Assembly: GCA_958352145.1 (NCBI GenBank) | Contig: CATWNM010000018.1 | Span: 1-40,899, forward strand | DNA length: 40,899 nt | Direction: 5' to 3' | Origin: an uncultured Eubacteriales bacterium | GTDB taxonomy: Bacteria > Bacillota > Clostridia > Oscillospirales > CAG-272 | Part shown: in pieces, positions 22,963 to 31,455 of the stretch | Numbering within the stretch: position 1 is the first letter of the stretch | How the letters are laid out: each line of letters opens with the position of its first letter | Translations under genes and position numbers: made by a program | Notes under the pieces: model-generated | Database searches by the model: none | Seen by the model: only the letters and a program-made list of their open reading frames with translations | What the model was told of the DNA's origin: nothing

Positions 22963-23700
22963 ATTCTGACGAAAAATTTCAATTTTTCTTTAAATCACAC
23001 TTTCCTTGAACTGGGAGCGCAAAAAATCCCTTTTCAACCGAAGCCGCGATCCGTTGTTTGACGAAAACCTATTCAAATGCGCCCGATACCTTGAAGCAGG
23101 CATAGAAGTATTCTAAAAAAACTGGTTTGCAGAAATGCAACCACGGGTTGCGGAATTTCAATAGTAAATTTTATCCTGGGTCCGGCAACAACGCTAAATA
23201 CCCTCTTTTGCCCGCTATATCTACACAGGCTTGCAGGGCGGTTCTATTATGAAAGGCCGGATGAAAGAAAAAACACAACGATTGCCTATTGCTCTGATGG
23301 AACAAGACCTGTAATTTTCAAAATTGAGTGGATTATCATCTGCTGTATAAGACGCACAAAGCGCGATTCGAGGACAAAACGCGCAACACGCATGCGTTTA
23401 TGCTATTCTGAATCCAGAAAAACGTTTCATTCTTGCAAGCACAACTTGAGGAGGTGATCTATGCAGCCGATGTAACCCAGCGGCGCGCAAACGTTTCCAA
23501 TGATGAAAACGGCGAATGCAACGCAGTGGAGCATATTGGAAAGCTCATACGGTCATTCTCAGCCAAAGCGTCGAACATAATCAAAAAACAACCCAGTATA
23601 TAACATTTAACGAATGGGCTCTGGAGCAATGGACGCAAAACGGCGTAAAAATATTTATTCAGGTGTCTGACGCCGCAGAAGAATAGCAAAGAGGGTCGCT
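22963..23700. pseudogene. Decayed accessory DNA without an intact gene
   Basis: About 740 bases with only short open pieces. A start-less frame at about 23015-23116 reads like a protein end (NRSRDPLFDENLFKCARYLE). Around 23290-23690 coding-like stretches switch between frames (for example YKTHKARFEDKTRNTHAFM, QLEEVIYAADVTQRRANVS, then TFNEWALEQWTQNGVKIFI) with stops between them. I could not assign a family. The pattern fits a frameshifted accessory gene. A palindrome GCAACC-ACG-GGTTGC at 23137-23151 repeats the one at 22132. Confidence 0.45.
23137..23151. repeat. Palindrome, copy 2, in decayed DNA
   Basis: GCAACC-ACG-GGTTGC followed by GGAATTTCAATAGTAAATTTT, resembling 22132-22169. The two copies are about 1 kb apart and bracket the XRE-membrane pair. 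Confidence 0.55.
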
Positions 23701-24063
23701 ATGAAAAAAATTATTGTATTGCTTTTATCACTTTGCATGCTCGCATCGCTTTACGGCTGCGGAAAAAAAGCTTTGGTAGAAAAAAAGTACGAAGCCGCTT
23801 TTTCAAACGCGCTGGAATATATGCAAAACTCTCCTCCTTTCGAGCGGGTTCGTGAAATTGAGCCGGAGCGCGTAGAAGTAGAGGAAGGGCTAATCGAGGT
23901 GCTGCTGGAACTCGCGCGCTTCAGAGCGAAAGACGGTTGCGCCGAACTCTTGGACGAAAGCGATTGGCTCTTCACCATCTACGGGAAAGCAGGCGACAGC
24001 ATCAGTATCGTATGCGACAGTGAAAGCGGCGAGGTGCTCAGCTACATTCCGCCTATCGATTAG
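23701..24063 (+). CDS. Small secreted lipoprotein of unknown function
   Basis: 120 residues. A type II signal peptide (KKIIVLLLSLCMLASLYGC) has the lipobox LYGC with the lipidated Cys at position 20. The mature part is acidic and shows one alpha/beta unit (VEEGLIEVLLELARFRAKDG, then WLFTIYGKAGDSISIVCDSE, GEVLSYIPPID). I recognise no family. An AGAGGG site lies 5 nt upstream of ATG 23701. It is followed by a perfect terminator palindrome and appears to be a single-gene unit. Confidence 0.7.
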   Translation: MKKIIVLLLSLCMLASLYGCGKKALVEKKYEAAFSNALEYMQNSPPFERVREIEPERVEVEEGLIEVLLELARFRAKDGCAELLDESDWLFTIYGKAGDSISIVCDSESGEVLSYIPPID

Positions 24064-24077
24064 CCGTTCAGCTAAGA

Positions 24078-24121
24078 CCAAAAAAGCAGAACTCTGCCGC
24101 GGCAGAGTTCTGCTTTTTTGG
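24078..24121. terminator. Perfect bidirectional terminator between lipoprotein and aminotransferase genes
   Basis: CCAAAAAAGCAGAACTCTGC / GCAGAGTTCTGCTTTTTTGG, centred on CGCG, with T runs both ways. It serves the convergent genes on both sides. Confidence 0.9.
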
Positions 24122-24122
24122 T

Positions 24123-25409
24123 TTATGCCTTTCCGGCGAGCATTTTTTCGAGCGAAGCCAAACGGACACACGCCGAAAGCGCCTGGATGCAGACTTCAAG
24201 CTCGTGCGCGGGCGAATAGGTCGGCGCAAGCCGGAGGTTGGCGTCGCGCGGGTCTTTTCCATACGGATAGGTCGCGCCGGCGGCAGTCAGCACGACACCG
24301 GCCTGTTTCATCAGATTCCAGACGCGCTTCGCACAGCCGTCAAGCAAAGTCAGGCTGATAAAATAACCGCCGTTCGGCTTAGTCCAACTGGCAATGCCAA
24401 GCCCGCCAAGCTCGGCTTCCAGAGATTCAAACACGATGTCAAACTTCGGTCGGATGATCTCCGCATGCCGTCTCATGAGTTCGTGCACATGCGCGGCGTC
24501 CTTCAAAAAACGCGCATGGCGAAGCTGATTGAGCTTATCAAAACTGATGGTCTGAATTCCGATCAATTTTTTAGCCTGCGCCATGTTTACATCACTCAGC
24601 GCCATGACCGCGATACCGGAGCCCGGAAATGTGATCTTTGAAGTAGAAGCAAAGTACAAAATCCGATCCTCGGTGCCATAGCGGCGGCTGAATTCAAAAA
24701 TATCGGCCAGATGTTCCTCAGTATAAATATCGTGCACGACATAGGCGTTGTCCCACACGATGCGGAAATCCGGCGCGGCGCATTCCATTTTAGCCAGACG
24801 GCGCACGATATCCCGCGGATACGTCGCGCCGGTAGGATTTGAGTACTTCGGCACACAGATCATACCGTGTACCTCCGGGTCACGTGCAAGCGCCTCGACG
24901 CGGTCGATATCGAGCAGGCCGTTTTCCAAATATTCCACTGTGATCATCTCAATGCCCAACGTCTCAAGCATCGCAAAATGCCGGTCATAGCCGGGCGCGG
25001 GACAAATGAATTTGACACGGTCATATTTGCACCAGGGAATCTCTACGCCGGGCGCACCGTGCAGCATCAAGCGAGTGAGCGCGTCATAAATCATGTTCAG
25101 ACTGGAGTTGCCGCCGACGAACAAATTCTTCGCCGGAATATTCAGCAGTTCTGAAAACAGATTCTTGGCTTCCGGAATCCCGTCGAGCAGACCGTAATTG
25201 CGGTAATCAAAACCGTGCTCGCCGATATAATCGCCGTGCTCGCCCGTAACCGAAGTCAAAAGCGCGTCAGACAAATCGAGTTGCTCGGTGATCGGTTTGC
25301 CGCGCGAGAGGTCGAGCGAAAGCTTCAGCTTACAGAGGCAGTCAAATTCGATCTGCGCACGCTTCAGTTGTTCTTTTTTTTCTTCAGTGGAAAGTTCGGA
25401 ATACTTCAT
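24123..25409 (-). CDS. PLP-dependent aspartate-type aminotransferase (AspT/MocR-like class I)
   Basis: 428 residues from ATG 25409, chosen for its AAGGAG site 9 nt upstream. The sequence LKLSLDLSRGKPITEQLDLS, GLLDGIPEAKNLFSELL and LFVGGNSSLNMIYDAL fits the fold type I group related to the Corynebacterium aspartate aminotransferase. The PLP lysine lies in FASTSKITFPGSGIA, with the cofactor Asp/Tyr segment VWDNAYVVHDIY and the substrate Arg region DANLRLAPTYSP. It lies 43 nt downstream of asnS, with which it is probably cotranscribed; making aspartate next to asparaginyl-tRNA synthetase would be a sensible pairing, though the substrate is inferred. Confidence 0.88.
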   Translation of the reverse strand: MKYSELSTEEKKEQLKRAQIEFDCLCKLKLSLDLSRGKPITEQLDLSDALLTSVTGEHGDYIGEHGFDYRNYGLLDGIPEAKNLFSELLNIPAKNLFVGGNSSLNMIYDALTRLMLHGAPGVEIPWCKYDRVKFICPAPGYDRHFAMLETLGIEMITVEYLENGLLDIDRVEALARDPEVHGMICVPKYSNPTGATYPRDIVRRLAKMECAAPDFRIVWDNAYVVHDIYTEEHLADIFEFSRRYGTEDRILYFASTSKITFPGSGIAVMALSDVNMAQAKKLIGIQTISFDKLNQLRHARFLKDAAHVHELMRRHAEIIRPKFDIVFESLEAELGGLGIASWTKPNGGYFISLTLLDGCAKRVWNLMKQAGVVLTAAGATYPYGKDPRDANLRLAPTYSPAHELEVCIQALSACVRLASLEKMLAGKA

Positions 25410-25452
25410 GACAAAAATCTCCTTATCGGGTCGGTTGACCTTCAGATTCATC

Positions 25453-26847
25453 TCAGAATTCGGCGGAGCCGGTCGTGCGCGGAAACGCTTCCACATCCCG
25501 GATATTGGATACGCCAGTGAGGTACATAACCAAACGCTCAAAGCCAAGTCCAAATCCCGCATGCTTCGCGCTACCGAACCGGCGAAGATCCAAATACCAT
25601 GTATAATCGTCCTCGGAAAGGCCGAAGCGCTTCATCGCCTCGGTCAGACGGTCAAGGCGCTCCTCACGCTGCGAACCGCCAATCAGTTCGCCGACGCCCG
25701 GAACCAGCATATCCATGGCGGCAACCGTCTTTCCGTCATCGTTCTGCCGCATATAAAAAGCCTTAATCTCTTTAGGATAGTCGGTGACGAACACCGGTTT
25801 TCCAAAAGCCTTTTCGGAAAGCCAGCGCTCATGCTCGGTCTGTAGGTCAATCCCGAAAGAAACCGGATATTCAAACGTCTGCCCGCTCTCTTTCAGCATC
25901 CGGATCGCCTCGGTATAGGTGACACGCGCAAAGTCGTTATCCACAAGGTTGCGCAGCCGCTCCAGCAGCGTCGGATCAAAAAACTTATTGAAAAATTCAA
26001 GCTCGGCGGGACAGGCCGACATCACATGCCGGACGATAAATTTAATCATCGCCTCCGCAAGTTCCATGTTGTCGTCAAGATCGGCAAACGCCATTTCCGG
26101 CTCCATCATCCAAAACTCCGCGGCATGCCGCGCCGTATTCGAGCGTTCGGCACGGAAAGTCGGACCAAAGGTATATACGTTCCCAAAGGCCAGCGCAAAG
26201 CACTCGGCGTTGAGTTGGCCGGATACAGTCAGCCCCGTTTTTTTACCAAAAAAATCCTGCGAAAAATCAACGGCACCGTCCGGCGCGACCGGCAGCGCGT
26301 TCATATCCAGCGCGGTCACGCGGAACATTTCGCCCGCTCCCTCGCAGTCAGAAGTCGTAATAATCGGCGTATTAACGTACACAAAGCCACGCTGGTGAAA
26401 AAAGCTGTGGATCGCATACGCGCACTCACTGCGCACACGGAATACGGCGTTAAATGTGTTGGCGCGCGGACGCAGATGCGCGATGGTGCGCAAAAATTCA
26501 AACGAATGCTTTTTCTTTTGCAGCGGATAATCCGGCGCCGACGCGCCTTCTACGCGCACCGCGCGTGCTTTGAGTTCAAAAGGCTGCTTTGCGCCTGGCG
26601 TCAGGACGAGTGTCCCCGTCGCTTCCAATGCCGCGCCCACGTTCTGACGCGCAATCTCGGCGTAATTTGAAATTTTGTCCGCTTCAAAAACGATTTGAAG
26701 ATTGCCAAAGCAGCTTCCGTCGTTCATTTCGATGAAACCGAACGCATTGCTCGCGCGTATAGAACGCGCCCAGCCGCAAACTGTGATTTCCTGCTCGGCC
26801 GCGCCGGCGGGATCTTGAAAAATTTCGCGAATTTCCGTTCTCTGCAT
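25453..26847 (-). CDS. asnS: Asparaginyl-tRNA synthetase
   Basis: 464 residues, normal for AsnRS. The N-terminal OB-fold (ITVCGWARSIRASNAFGFIE) is followed by the class II core: motif 1 around IHSFFHQRGFVYVNTPIITT, motif 2 FGPTFRAERSNTARHAAEFW, and motif 3 HAGFGLGFERLVMYLTGVSN. The motif-2 loop and the sequence ITTSDCEGAGEMF fit AsnRS rather than AspRS. It charges tRNA-Asn directly. A GAGGAAAT site precedes ATG 26847. The predicted promoter lies 320 nt upstream, giving a long leader that contains a palindromic repeat. No T-box is visible in it. Confidence 0.96.
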   Translation of the reverse strand: MQRTEIREIFQDPAGAAEQEITVCGWARSIRASNAFGFIEMNDGSCFGNLQIVFEADKISNYAEIARQNVGAALEATGTLVLTPGAKQPFELKARAVRVEGASAPDYPLQKKKHSFEFLRTIAHLRPRANTFNAVFRVRSECAYAIHSFFHQRGFVYVNTPIITTSDCEGAGEMFRVTALDMNALPVAPDGAVDFSQDFFGKKTGLTVSGQLNAECFALAFGNVYTFGPTFRAERSNTARHAAEFWMMEPEMAFADLDDNMELAEAMIKFIVRHVMSACPAELEFFNKFFDPTLLERLRNLVDNDFARVTYTEAIRMLKESGQTFEYPVSFGIDLQTEHERWLSEKAFGKPVFVTDYPKEIKAFYMRQNDDGKTVAAMDMLVPGVGELIGGSQREERLDRLTEAMKRFGLSEDDYTWYLDLRRFGSAKHAGFGLGFERLVMYLTGVSNIRDVEAFPRTTGSAEF

Positions 26848-27169
26848 ACTATTTCCTCACAGTACGTTAAATGAATTCTGCTTTCCGTAAGGAACGTCTC
26901 GCCGCATAGCGACGCTAGCGCTTTTGGCGCGTCGCTCGACGTTCCGCATTTTACCGCCTTGCAAAATTGTGCACGGAAGCGCTTGTGACAACGTTCCCTA
27001 CGAGAGCGCCGTTTTTCGAAGTTTCGTATAAAGACAGCCGCGGCGAATTATTACGGAAAGCATTTGTCCACTTCCCGCAGGGAATGCCTCGCCACAAAAC
27101 GCGTCACTCGACGCTCTGCATAACATACGGCGTCATTTGAAAGCTCCGCCGCGCCCCCCGCTCTTCATT
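26848..27169 (-). other. Long asnS leader holding a palindromic repeat
   Basis: From the predicted start near 27163 to the asnS ATG there are about 315 nt. They contain the long-form repeat at 26887-27001 and a weaker, decayed repeat-like piece at about 27078-27122. I looked for a T-box (TGGNACC-type bulge, specifier hairpin) and found none. Confidence 0.55.
26887..27001. repeat. Two-arm palindromic repeat, long form (copy 2)
   Basis: 115 bp, same length as 331-445 and clearly homologous along its whole length (same expanded left arm with CGACGCTAGCGC...GGCGCGTCGCTC core and the TTTTACCGC-TTGCAAAA spacer). The right arm has decayed (GGAAGCGCTTGTGACAACGTTCC). Confidence 0.85.
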
Positions 27170-27198
27170 ATTATATCGCGGCGGCCGGATAAATGCAA
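27170..27198 (-). promoter_or_regulatory. Promoter of the asnS unit, overlapping the end of nth
   Basis: Minus strand TTGCAT (27198-27193), 17-nt spacer, TATAAT (27175-27170), beginning 1 nt after the nth stop codon. Confidence 0.75.
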
Positions 27199-27199
27199 T

Positions 27200-27844
27200 C
27201 TATTTTTTCGGGCGATTGTGCCCGCAAAACGAACCGAGCAAGCAATCACCGCAGCGCGGACTGCGCGCCGTACACACGTCCCGCCCAAAAAGCACCAGCC
27301 GGTGGCAGAAATCCGCCTGAATCCGCTTTTCCACACAGCCGTCCAAGATTTTTTCAATCTTCGCCGGATTTTTTTCGCTTTCCGGATAAAAACCAAGCCG
27401 GCCGCAAATTCGGATGCAGTGGGTATCGGTGACGATATTCGGCTGACCAAACACATCGCCAAGCATCAGATTGGCGATTTTTCGCCCTACTCCGGGCAGT
27501 GAAAGCAGTTCCTCCATCGTATCCGGCACGCGGCCGCCGAAATCGCGCATCAAAATCTGTGCGGTCTCCCGAATGCTTTTCGCTTTGGTTTTATAGAGCC
27601 CGCATGGCTTTATAGCCTCTTCAAGCTCGGCAAGCTCGCTTGCGGCAACCGACTCGAGCGTAGGATATTTCTGAAATAAAGACGCGGATACGATATTGAC
27701 GCGCGCGTCGGTACACTGCGCGGAAAGCCGCGCCATAATCAAAAGCTTCCAGGGTTCGCCCGCATATTCCAGCGAGCAGACCGCGTCCGGATACAGCGTC
27801 TCGAGCGCCGCCGCCGTCCGCGCGGCTAATTCCTTATTCTTCAT
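27200..27844 (-). CDS. nth: Endonuclease III (DNA glycosylase/AP lyase)
   Basis: 214 residues from ATG 27844, with a GGGGAGG site and an 11-nt overlap with the end of mrdA. The HhH motif LPGVGRKIANLML carries the catalytic Lys122; Asp140 lies in TDTHCIRI. The 4Fe-4S cluster cysteines are Cys191, 198, 201 and 207 with the classical C-x6-C-x2-C-x5-C spacing. The enzyme removes oxidised pyrimidines and nicks abasic sites. It ends the cell-shape operon; promoters for asnS start just beyond it. Confidence 0.96.
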   Translation of the reverse strand: MKNKELAARTAAALETLYPDAVCSLEYAGEPWKLLIMARLSAQCTDARVNIVSASLFQKYPTLESVAASELAELEEAIKPCGLYKTKAKSIRETAQILMRDFGGRVPDTMEELLSLPGVGRKIANLMLGDVFGQPNIVTDTHCIRICGRLGFYPESEKNPAKIEKILDGCVEKRIQADFCHRLVLFGRDVCTARSPRCGDCLLGSFCGHNRPKK

Positions 27845-29942
27845 AATTTTCCTCCCCGTTTTCCAACGGAACGTAAGGCTGTCCCTTAATATACGCGTCA
27901 AATATGGCCTTTGCGGTATAGGCGGCGTCGGTGCCGTTCGCTCCCTGCTCAATAATCACGGAAACGGCGATTTTTGGTATCTCATACGGGGCAAACCCAA
28001 TAAAGGTCGCGTTGTCGCTGCGGCCGGTTCCGACCTGCGCCGTACCGGTCTTACCACCGACCGTAAGGTCGTAGCCGAGGAAAATCCGTGCGGCAGAACC
28101 GTTTTCGACCACGCCCTTCATCGCGTTTTTCACCGTCGCAAGCACGCCTGCTTTAAACTCGATCGTACAAACGGCCTCGGGCGTAATTTCTGCGACGAGC
28201 GCACCATCCGGGAAACTGCGGACTTCGCGGAGCAAATGCGCGCGATAACGTGTTCCGCCATTTGCCAGCGTCGCGGTATAAACGGCCAACTGCAACGGTG
28301 TAAACGTGTTGTCCGACTGACCGATCGCCGCTTGAAGCGTATCGCCCGGGTTCCAGATCTTGCCCACGCTTTCACTGTACGCAGGCCCGGCGAGAGTACC
28401 GGCAGCTTCGCCAAATTCAATGCCGGTCGGCGTGCCCAAGCCGTACATACGGCAATATTCATTCATTTTATCTATGCCGAGCAGGCGCCCTGTTTCATAA
28501 AAGAAATAATTGCATGAATTTTGAATCGCCTGAACCACATTCTGCGGGCCGTGGGTTCGGCCAAAGCGCAGATAGATCCAGCACCGGGGCTGATAGGTTT
28601 CGTAATAATCATACGCGCCGCGATCGACAATCACCGTATTCGAGGATATAACGCCCTCGTTGAGCGCGGCCGCCGCAACGCCCGGCTTAAAGGTCGAGCC
28701 CGGCTCGTACAGGCCGTACAGTGCGCGGTTATAGTGGGGCCGGAGCGGATCCGCGCTGTTCTGCGCATACTCCTCGCTGAAGTTTTTCAGGGAAAACGTG
28801 GGATAAGACGCCATAGCCAGCACTTCGCCGGTATCCGGATCCACCGCAACCGCAGCGCCGCTGCTGGCATCCTCGCCGGTATGCTCTTCGCCGCCGGCTA
28901 TGGCCGTATCCCGGATCAGCGTGATGTTGTCCCGAAGCGCGTCCTCCGCCGTCATCTGCAAATCGATGTCGATGGTCAAGTAAACGTCGTTTCCGGCCAC
29001 GGGCTCCTTAACGATGGTTTCGGAAAGGATATTGCCATATTTATCCTCCGTAATGGCCAGCGTACCGTCGATTCCGCGCAGATAGTCCTCATACGCCTGT
29101 TCCGCGCCCGAAAGGCCGACATACGCGTCTCCGCTGTAGCCGAGTGCCGTATATTCCTCCATGCGCTCCGCCGGAATTTTGCCGATGCGGCCGAGAATAT
29201 GCGAGGCGTACCCGTCGTACACATAGGTGCGTGCGGCCTCTTCCGTAATGAGAATCTGTCCGATGGAAAGCTCCTTGACATAGGTCAGCGTCCCGATATC
29301 CACGCGCTCAGCGATCGTATACGGCTCCACCCGGCTGAACTGCAGATATTCCATGTCGTACCGGATGCGCAGTAAAAGATCAGCCTCGGCCGCACCGTAC
29401 TGCTCAGTTTCGTTTCCGTCTTTGTCCTTGACAACAAGGCCATAGCGGGATTTCAAAAAGTCGAGCAGTTCCGCATCGTCAACTGCCGCAGGCTGCTCCA
29501 GCCGGCCGAGCAGCGCCTCAAATTTTACGCGGTTTGAACCGGTATTCAAAAAATTCTCATCCAATATGTAGTCAGGATACGAGCCGGCAAACGGAAAATT
29601 CTGCCCGGTCAGGCAGTCCTCACCGCCGCCTGCACGAACGGCGGCGACCGTACGCAGAATCACGTCGTTGAACGCGGCTTTGGATTTCGGCATCGCGCCG
29701 TACTCCAGACTGATATCGTACGCCTCGGTATTGATGACGAGGGGCCGGCCGCTGCGGTCATAGATTTCGCCGCGCGCAGCCTCAATTGAAACATACCGGG
29801 TATACGTCTCTTCTTTGATAATCGCATAATAATCCTGCCCGGTAATCTGCAAATTCACGAGAATAATCAAATAGACGGCGCAGATTCCCAAAAACAGCGC
29901 GCCCGGTAACGATAAACGCAGCGTCGTGCGCAGTTTTTTCAT
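27834..29942 (-). CDS. mrdA: Elongation-specific class B penicillin-binding protein 2
   Basis: 702 residues with one N-terminal membrane anchor (LPGALFLGICAVYLIILVNL), a PBP dimerisation domain, and a transpeptidase domain. Active-site motifs are Ser416 in GSTFKPG (SxxK), SCN in QNSCNYFFYE, and Lys631 in GGKTGTAQ. RGEIYDRSGRPLVINTEAYD is the class B pedestal signature. It cross-links peptidoglycan in the rod-shape (Rod) complex with MreBCD, encoded immediately upstream. It follows mreD after 37 nt and overlaps nth. Confidence 0.95.
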   Translation of the reverse strand: MKKLRTTLRLSLPGALFLGICAVYLIILVNLQITGQDYYAIIKEETYTRYVSIEAARGEIYDRSGRPLVINTEAYDISLEYGAMPKSKAAFNDVILRTVAAVRAGGGEDCLTGQNFPFAGSYPDYILDENFLNTGSNRVKFEALLGRLEQPAAVDDAELLDFLKSRYGLVVKDKDGNETEQYGAAEADLLLRIRYDMEYLQFSRVEPYTIAERVDIGTLTYVKELSIGQILITEEAARTYVYDGYASHILGRIGKIPAERMEEYTALGYSGDAYVGLSGAEQAYEDYLRGIDGTLAITEDKYGNILSETIVKEPVAGNDVYLTIDIDLQMTAEDALRDNITLIRDTAIAGGEEHTGEDASSGAAVAVDPDTGEVLAMASYPTFSLKNFSEEYAQNSADPLRPHYNRALYGLYEPGSTFKPGVAAAALNEGVISSNTVIVDRGAYDYYETYQPRCWIYLRFGRTHGPQNVVQAIQNSCNYFFYETGRLLGIDKMNEYCRMYGLGTPTGIEFGEAAGTLAGPAYSESVGKIWNPGDTLQAAIGQSDNTFTPLQLAVYTATLANGGTRYRAHLLREVRSFPDGALVAEITPEAVCTIEFKAGVLATVKNAMKGVVENGSAARIFLGYDLTVGGKTGTAQVGTGRSDNATFIGFAPYEIPKIAVSVIIEQGANGTDAAYTAKAIFDAYIKGQPYVPLENGEENYEE

Positions 29943-29979
29943 AGAACAGCGCCTCCTTCCATTTGATCAATACGAAAAA

Positions 29980-30501
29980 TCAAGCGTATCCCTCGCGCGT
30001 TGTCTTCTTTTTTATCCATGAAAAGATCAGATACAAGGGAATCGAAAAAATCAGCGAAGCCAAAAGCGTGGGCAGTACTTCCCGCAAAAACGCATAGGCG
30101 GGCATATCCCAGTGCGCAGTGAGATAAAAAAGCTCGGCCAGCGCGCAAAGCAAAAGCCCGGCGGACGTATAGCAAAGCCATGCAAAAAAATTCCGCACAA
30201 AAACGTGCCCGAACAAATAAGAACAAAGTAAAGCGAACAGAACATACAAAAGCGGAAACACCGTTCGCCCGCCGCGTCCCATACACTCCTCCAAAACGCC
30301 GAAAATCACCGCAAAAAGCCCGGAATAGCGCACATCCTCGAAGAGCGCAAGCGCGGCAAACGCGCCAGGCAACAGCCAGGGCGCGGCAAAGCCGGGCCAG
30401 AGCGCAGGCAAAAAAGACTTTGAAAACAAAAGCAGCGCGAAAAACAGCAAAGCGTAACTGACAGATTTAATCCAGGTCTGCCGGCGGATATTAATCCTCA
30501 T
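29980..30501 (-). CDS. mreD: Rod shape-determining membrane protein MreD
   Basis: 173 residues, hydrophobic, with five to six predicted membrane helices and the MreD feature FEDVRYSGLFAVIFGVLEEC near the middle. The start overlaps the end of mreC by 11 nt. MreD is poorly conserved, so the call rests strongly on position between mreC and mrdA and on its size and hydropathy. It bridges MreC and the wall-synthesis machinery. Confidence 0.88.
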   Translation of the reverse strand: MRINIRRQTWIKSVSYALLFFALLLFSKSFLPALWPGFAAPWLLPGAFAALALFEDVRYSGLFAVIFGVLEECMGRGGRTVFPLLYVLFALLCSYLFGHVFVRNFFAWLCYTSAGLLLCALAELFYLTAHWDMPAYAFLREVLPTLLASLIFSIPLYLIFSWIKKKTTREGYA

Positions 30502-31345
30502 GCCGCGCCTCCGTATAGACCGTATAATCGGTCACAATCATGACCCGCGAAATCGAGGAAAGATCCGCCGCGGGACGGACGACCGCAATTTTCGTATGAT
30601 CGTAGCTGTCGCCGGTAACCTCGATCACCTCGCCGATATAAAGTCCGCGCGGGTAAACGCTGCCAAGGCCGCTTGAATAAATTTTGTCGCCAACCTCGAC
30701 GTCCGCGTCAAAGGGCAGGTATCGGAGCAGGCACAGCCCGTCTTTTCTGCGTTCAAAATCCCCGCATACAAGGCCGATCTCCCCGCTGCGCTCGACATAC
30801 GCGCCGATCGACGAATCATAGTTGATGATCGTGGAAACCCGGCAAAAGGTAAACCCCACCTCGGTCACGCGGCCGACCACCCCCGCGTCGGTAATCACCG
30901 GCATGCCGGCTGCAATCCCTGAGCTTGTGCCCCGGTCTAAAGTAAAAGAGGAAATGTAGCTGCCTGAGTCGCTGCCGGTCAGATCGGCGTCGCAAAGCGT
31001 AAAATCGGTATGCGCGCGCTTGATACCGAGATACGCGCGCATCCATTCGTTTTCATCTTCCAGCAGCGCCGCATTATAAATCTGATCCTCAAGCTCGCCG
31101 ACGCGCGCCGCGAGCGCCGCATTTTCCGCCTTCAGCCGATCGAATTCGGTAAAATATTCCCCAAAGCCCCGCAGCGAAGCGCCAACGAATGAAGCGCCCC
31201 GCATCAAGGGCGTGACCGCGCTCATCAGCGCGTCCTTGACAAAATCCCCCTGCCCCATCGAATACAGGATGGTCGGAATTCCGGCAAGAATGATAAACAG
31301 GGTCAGCATAACGACAAACACCCGGCTTCTGAAAAAATTTCCCAT
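30491..31345 (-). CDS. mreC: Rod shape-determining protein MreC
   Basis: 284 residues from ATG 31345 (AGGAGG site 5 nt upstream). One membrane anchor (VFVVMLTLFIILAGIPTIL) is followed by a coiled coil (FDRLKAENAALAARVGELEDQI) and the beta-rich MreC core (FTLDRGTSSGIAAGMPVITD, GVVGRVTEVG, GDKIYSSGLGSVYPRGLYIG). It organises the extracellular side of the elongation complex. A longer frame back to 31441 has no ribosome site. The 110-nt gap to mreB contains a small hairpin (CTTTC-TGC-GAAAG). Confidence 0.95.
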   Translation of the reverse strand: MGNFFRSRVFVVMLTLFIILAGIPTILYSMGQGDFVKDALMSAVTPLMRGASFVGASLRGFGEYFTEFDRLKAENAALAARVGELEDQIYNAALLEDENEWMRAYLGIKRAHTDFTLCDADLTGSDSGSYISSFTLDRGTSSGIAAGMPVITDAGVVGRVTEVGFTFCRVSTIINYDSSIGAYVERSGEIGLVCGDFERRKDGLCLLRYLPFDADVEVGDKIYSSGLGSVYPRGLYIGEVIEVTGDSYDHTKIAVVRPAADLSSISRVMIVTDYTVYTEARHED

Positions 31346-31455
31346 CGCGTCCTCCTGTATTTTTATGAAAAGCGAACCAAGTGCCGCGGGCTTTCGCAGA
31401 AAGCGCCCTCTCCGGCGTTCCGCATAAACGCGGGACAGCATAAAATTTCGCCGGA

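Noticed and set aside
23516..23686. 56-codon frame beginning MQRSGAYWKAH
   Set aside because: No ribosome site, and the neighbouring frames also look coding-like; treated as part of a decayed gene.
26848..27169. T-box riboswitch in the asnS leader
   Set aside because: No TGGNACC-type T-box core or specifier hairpin could be found on the minus strand.
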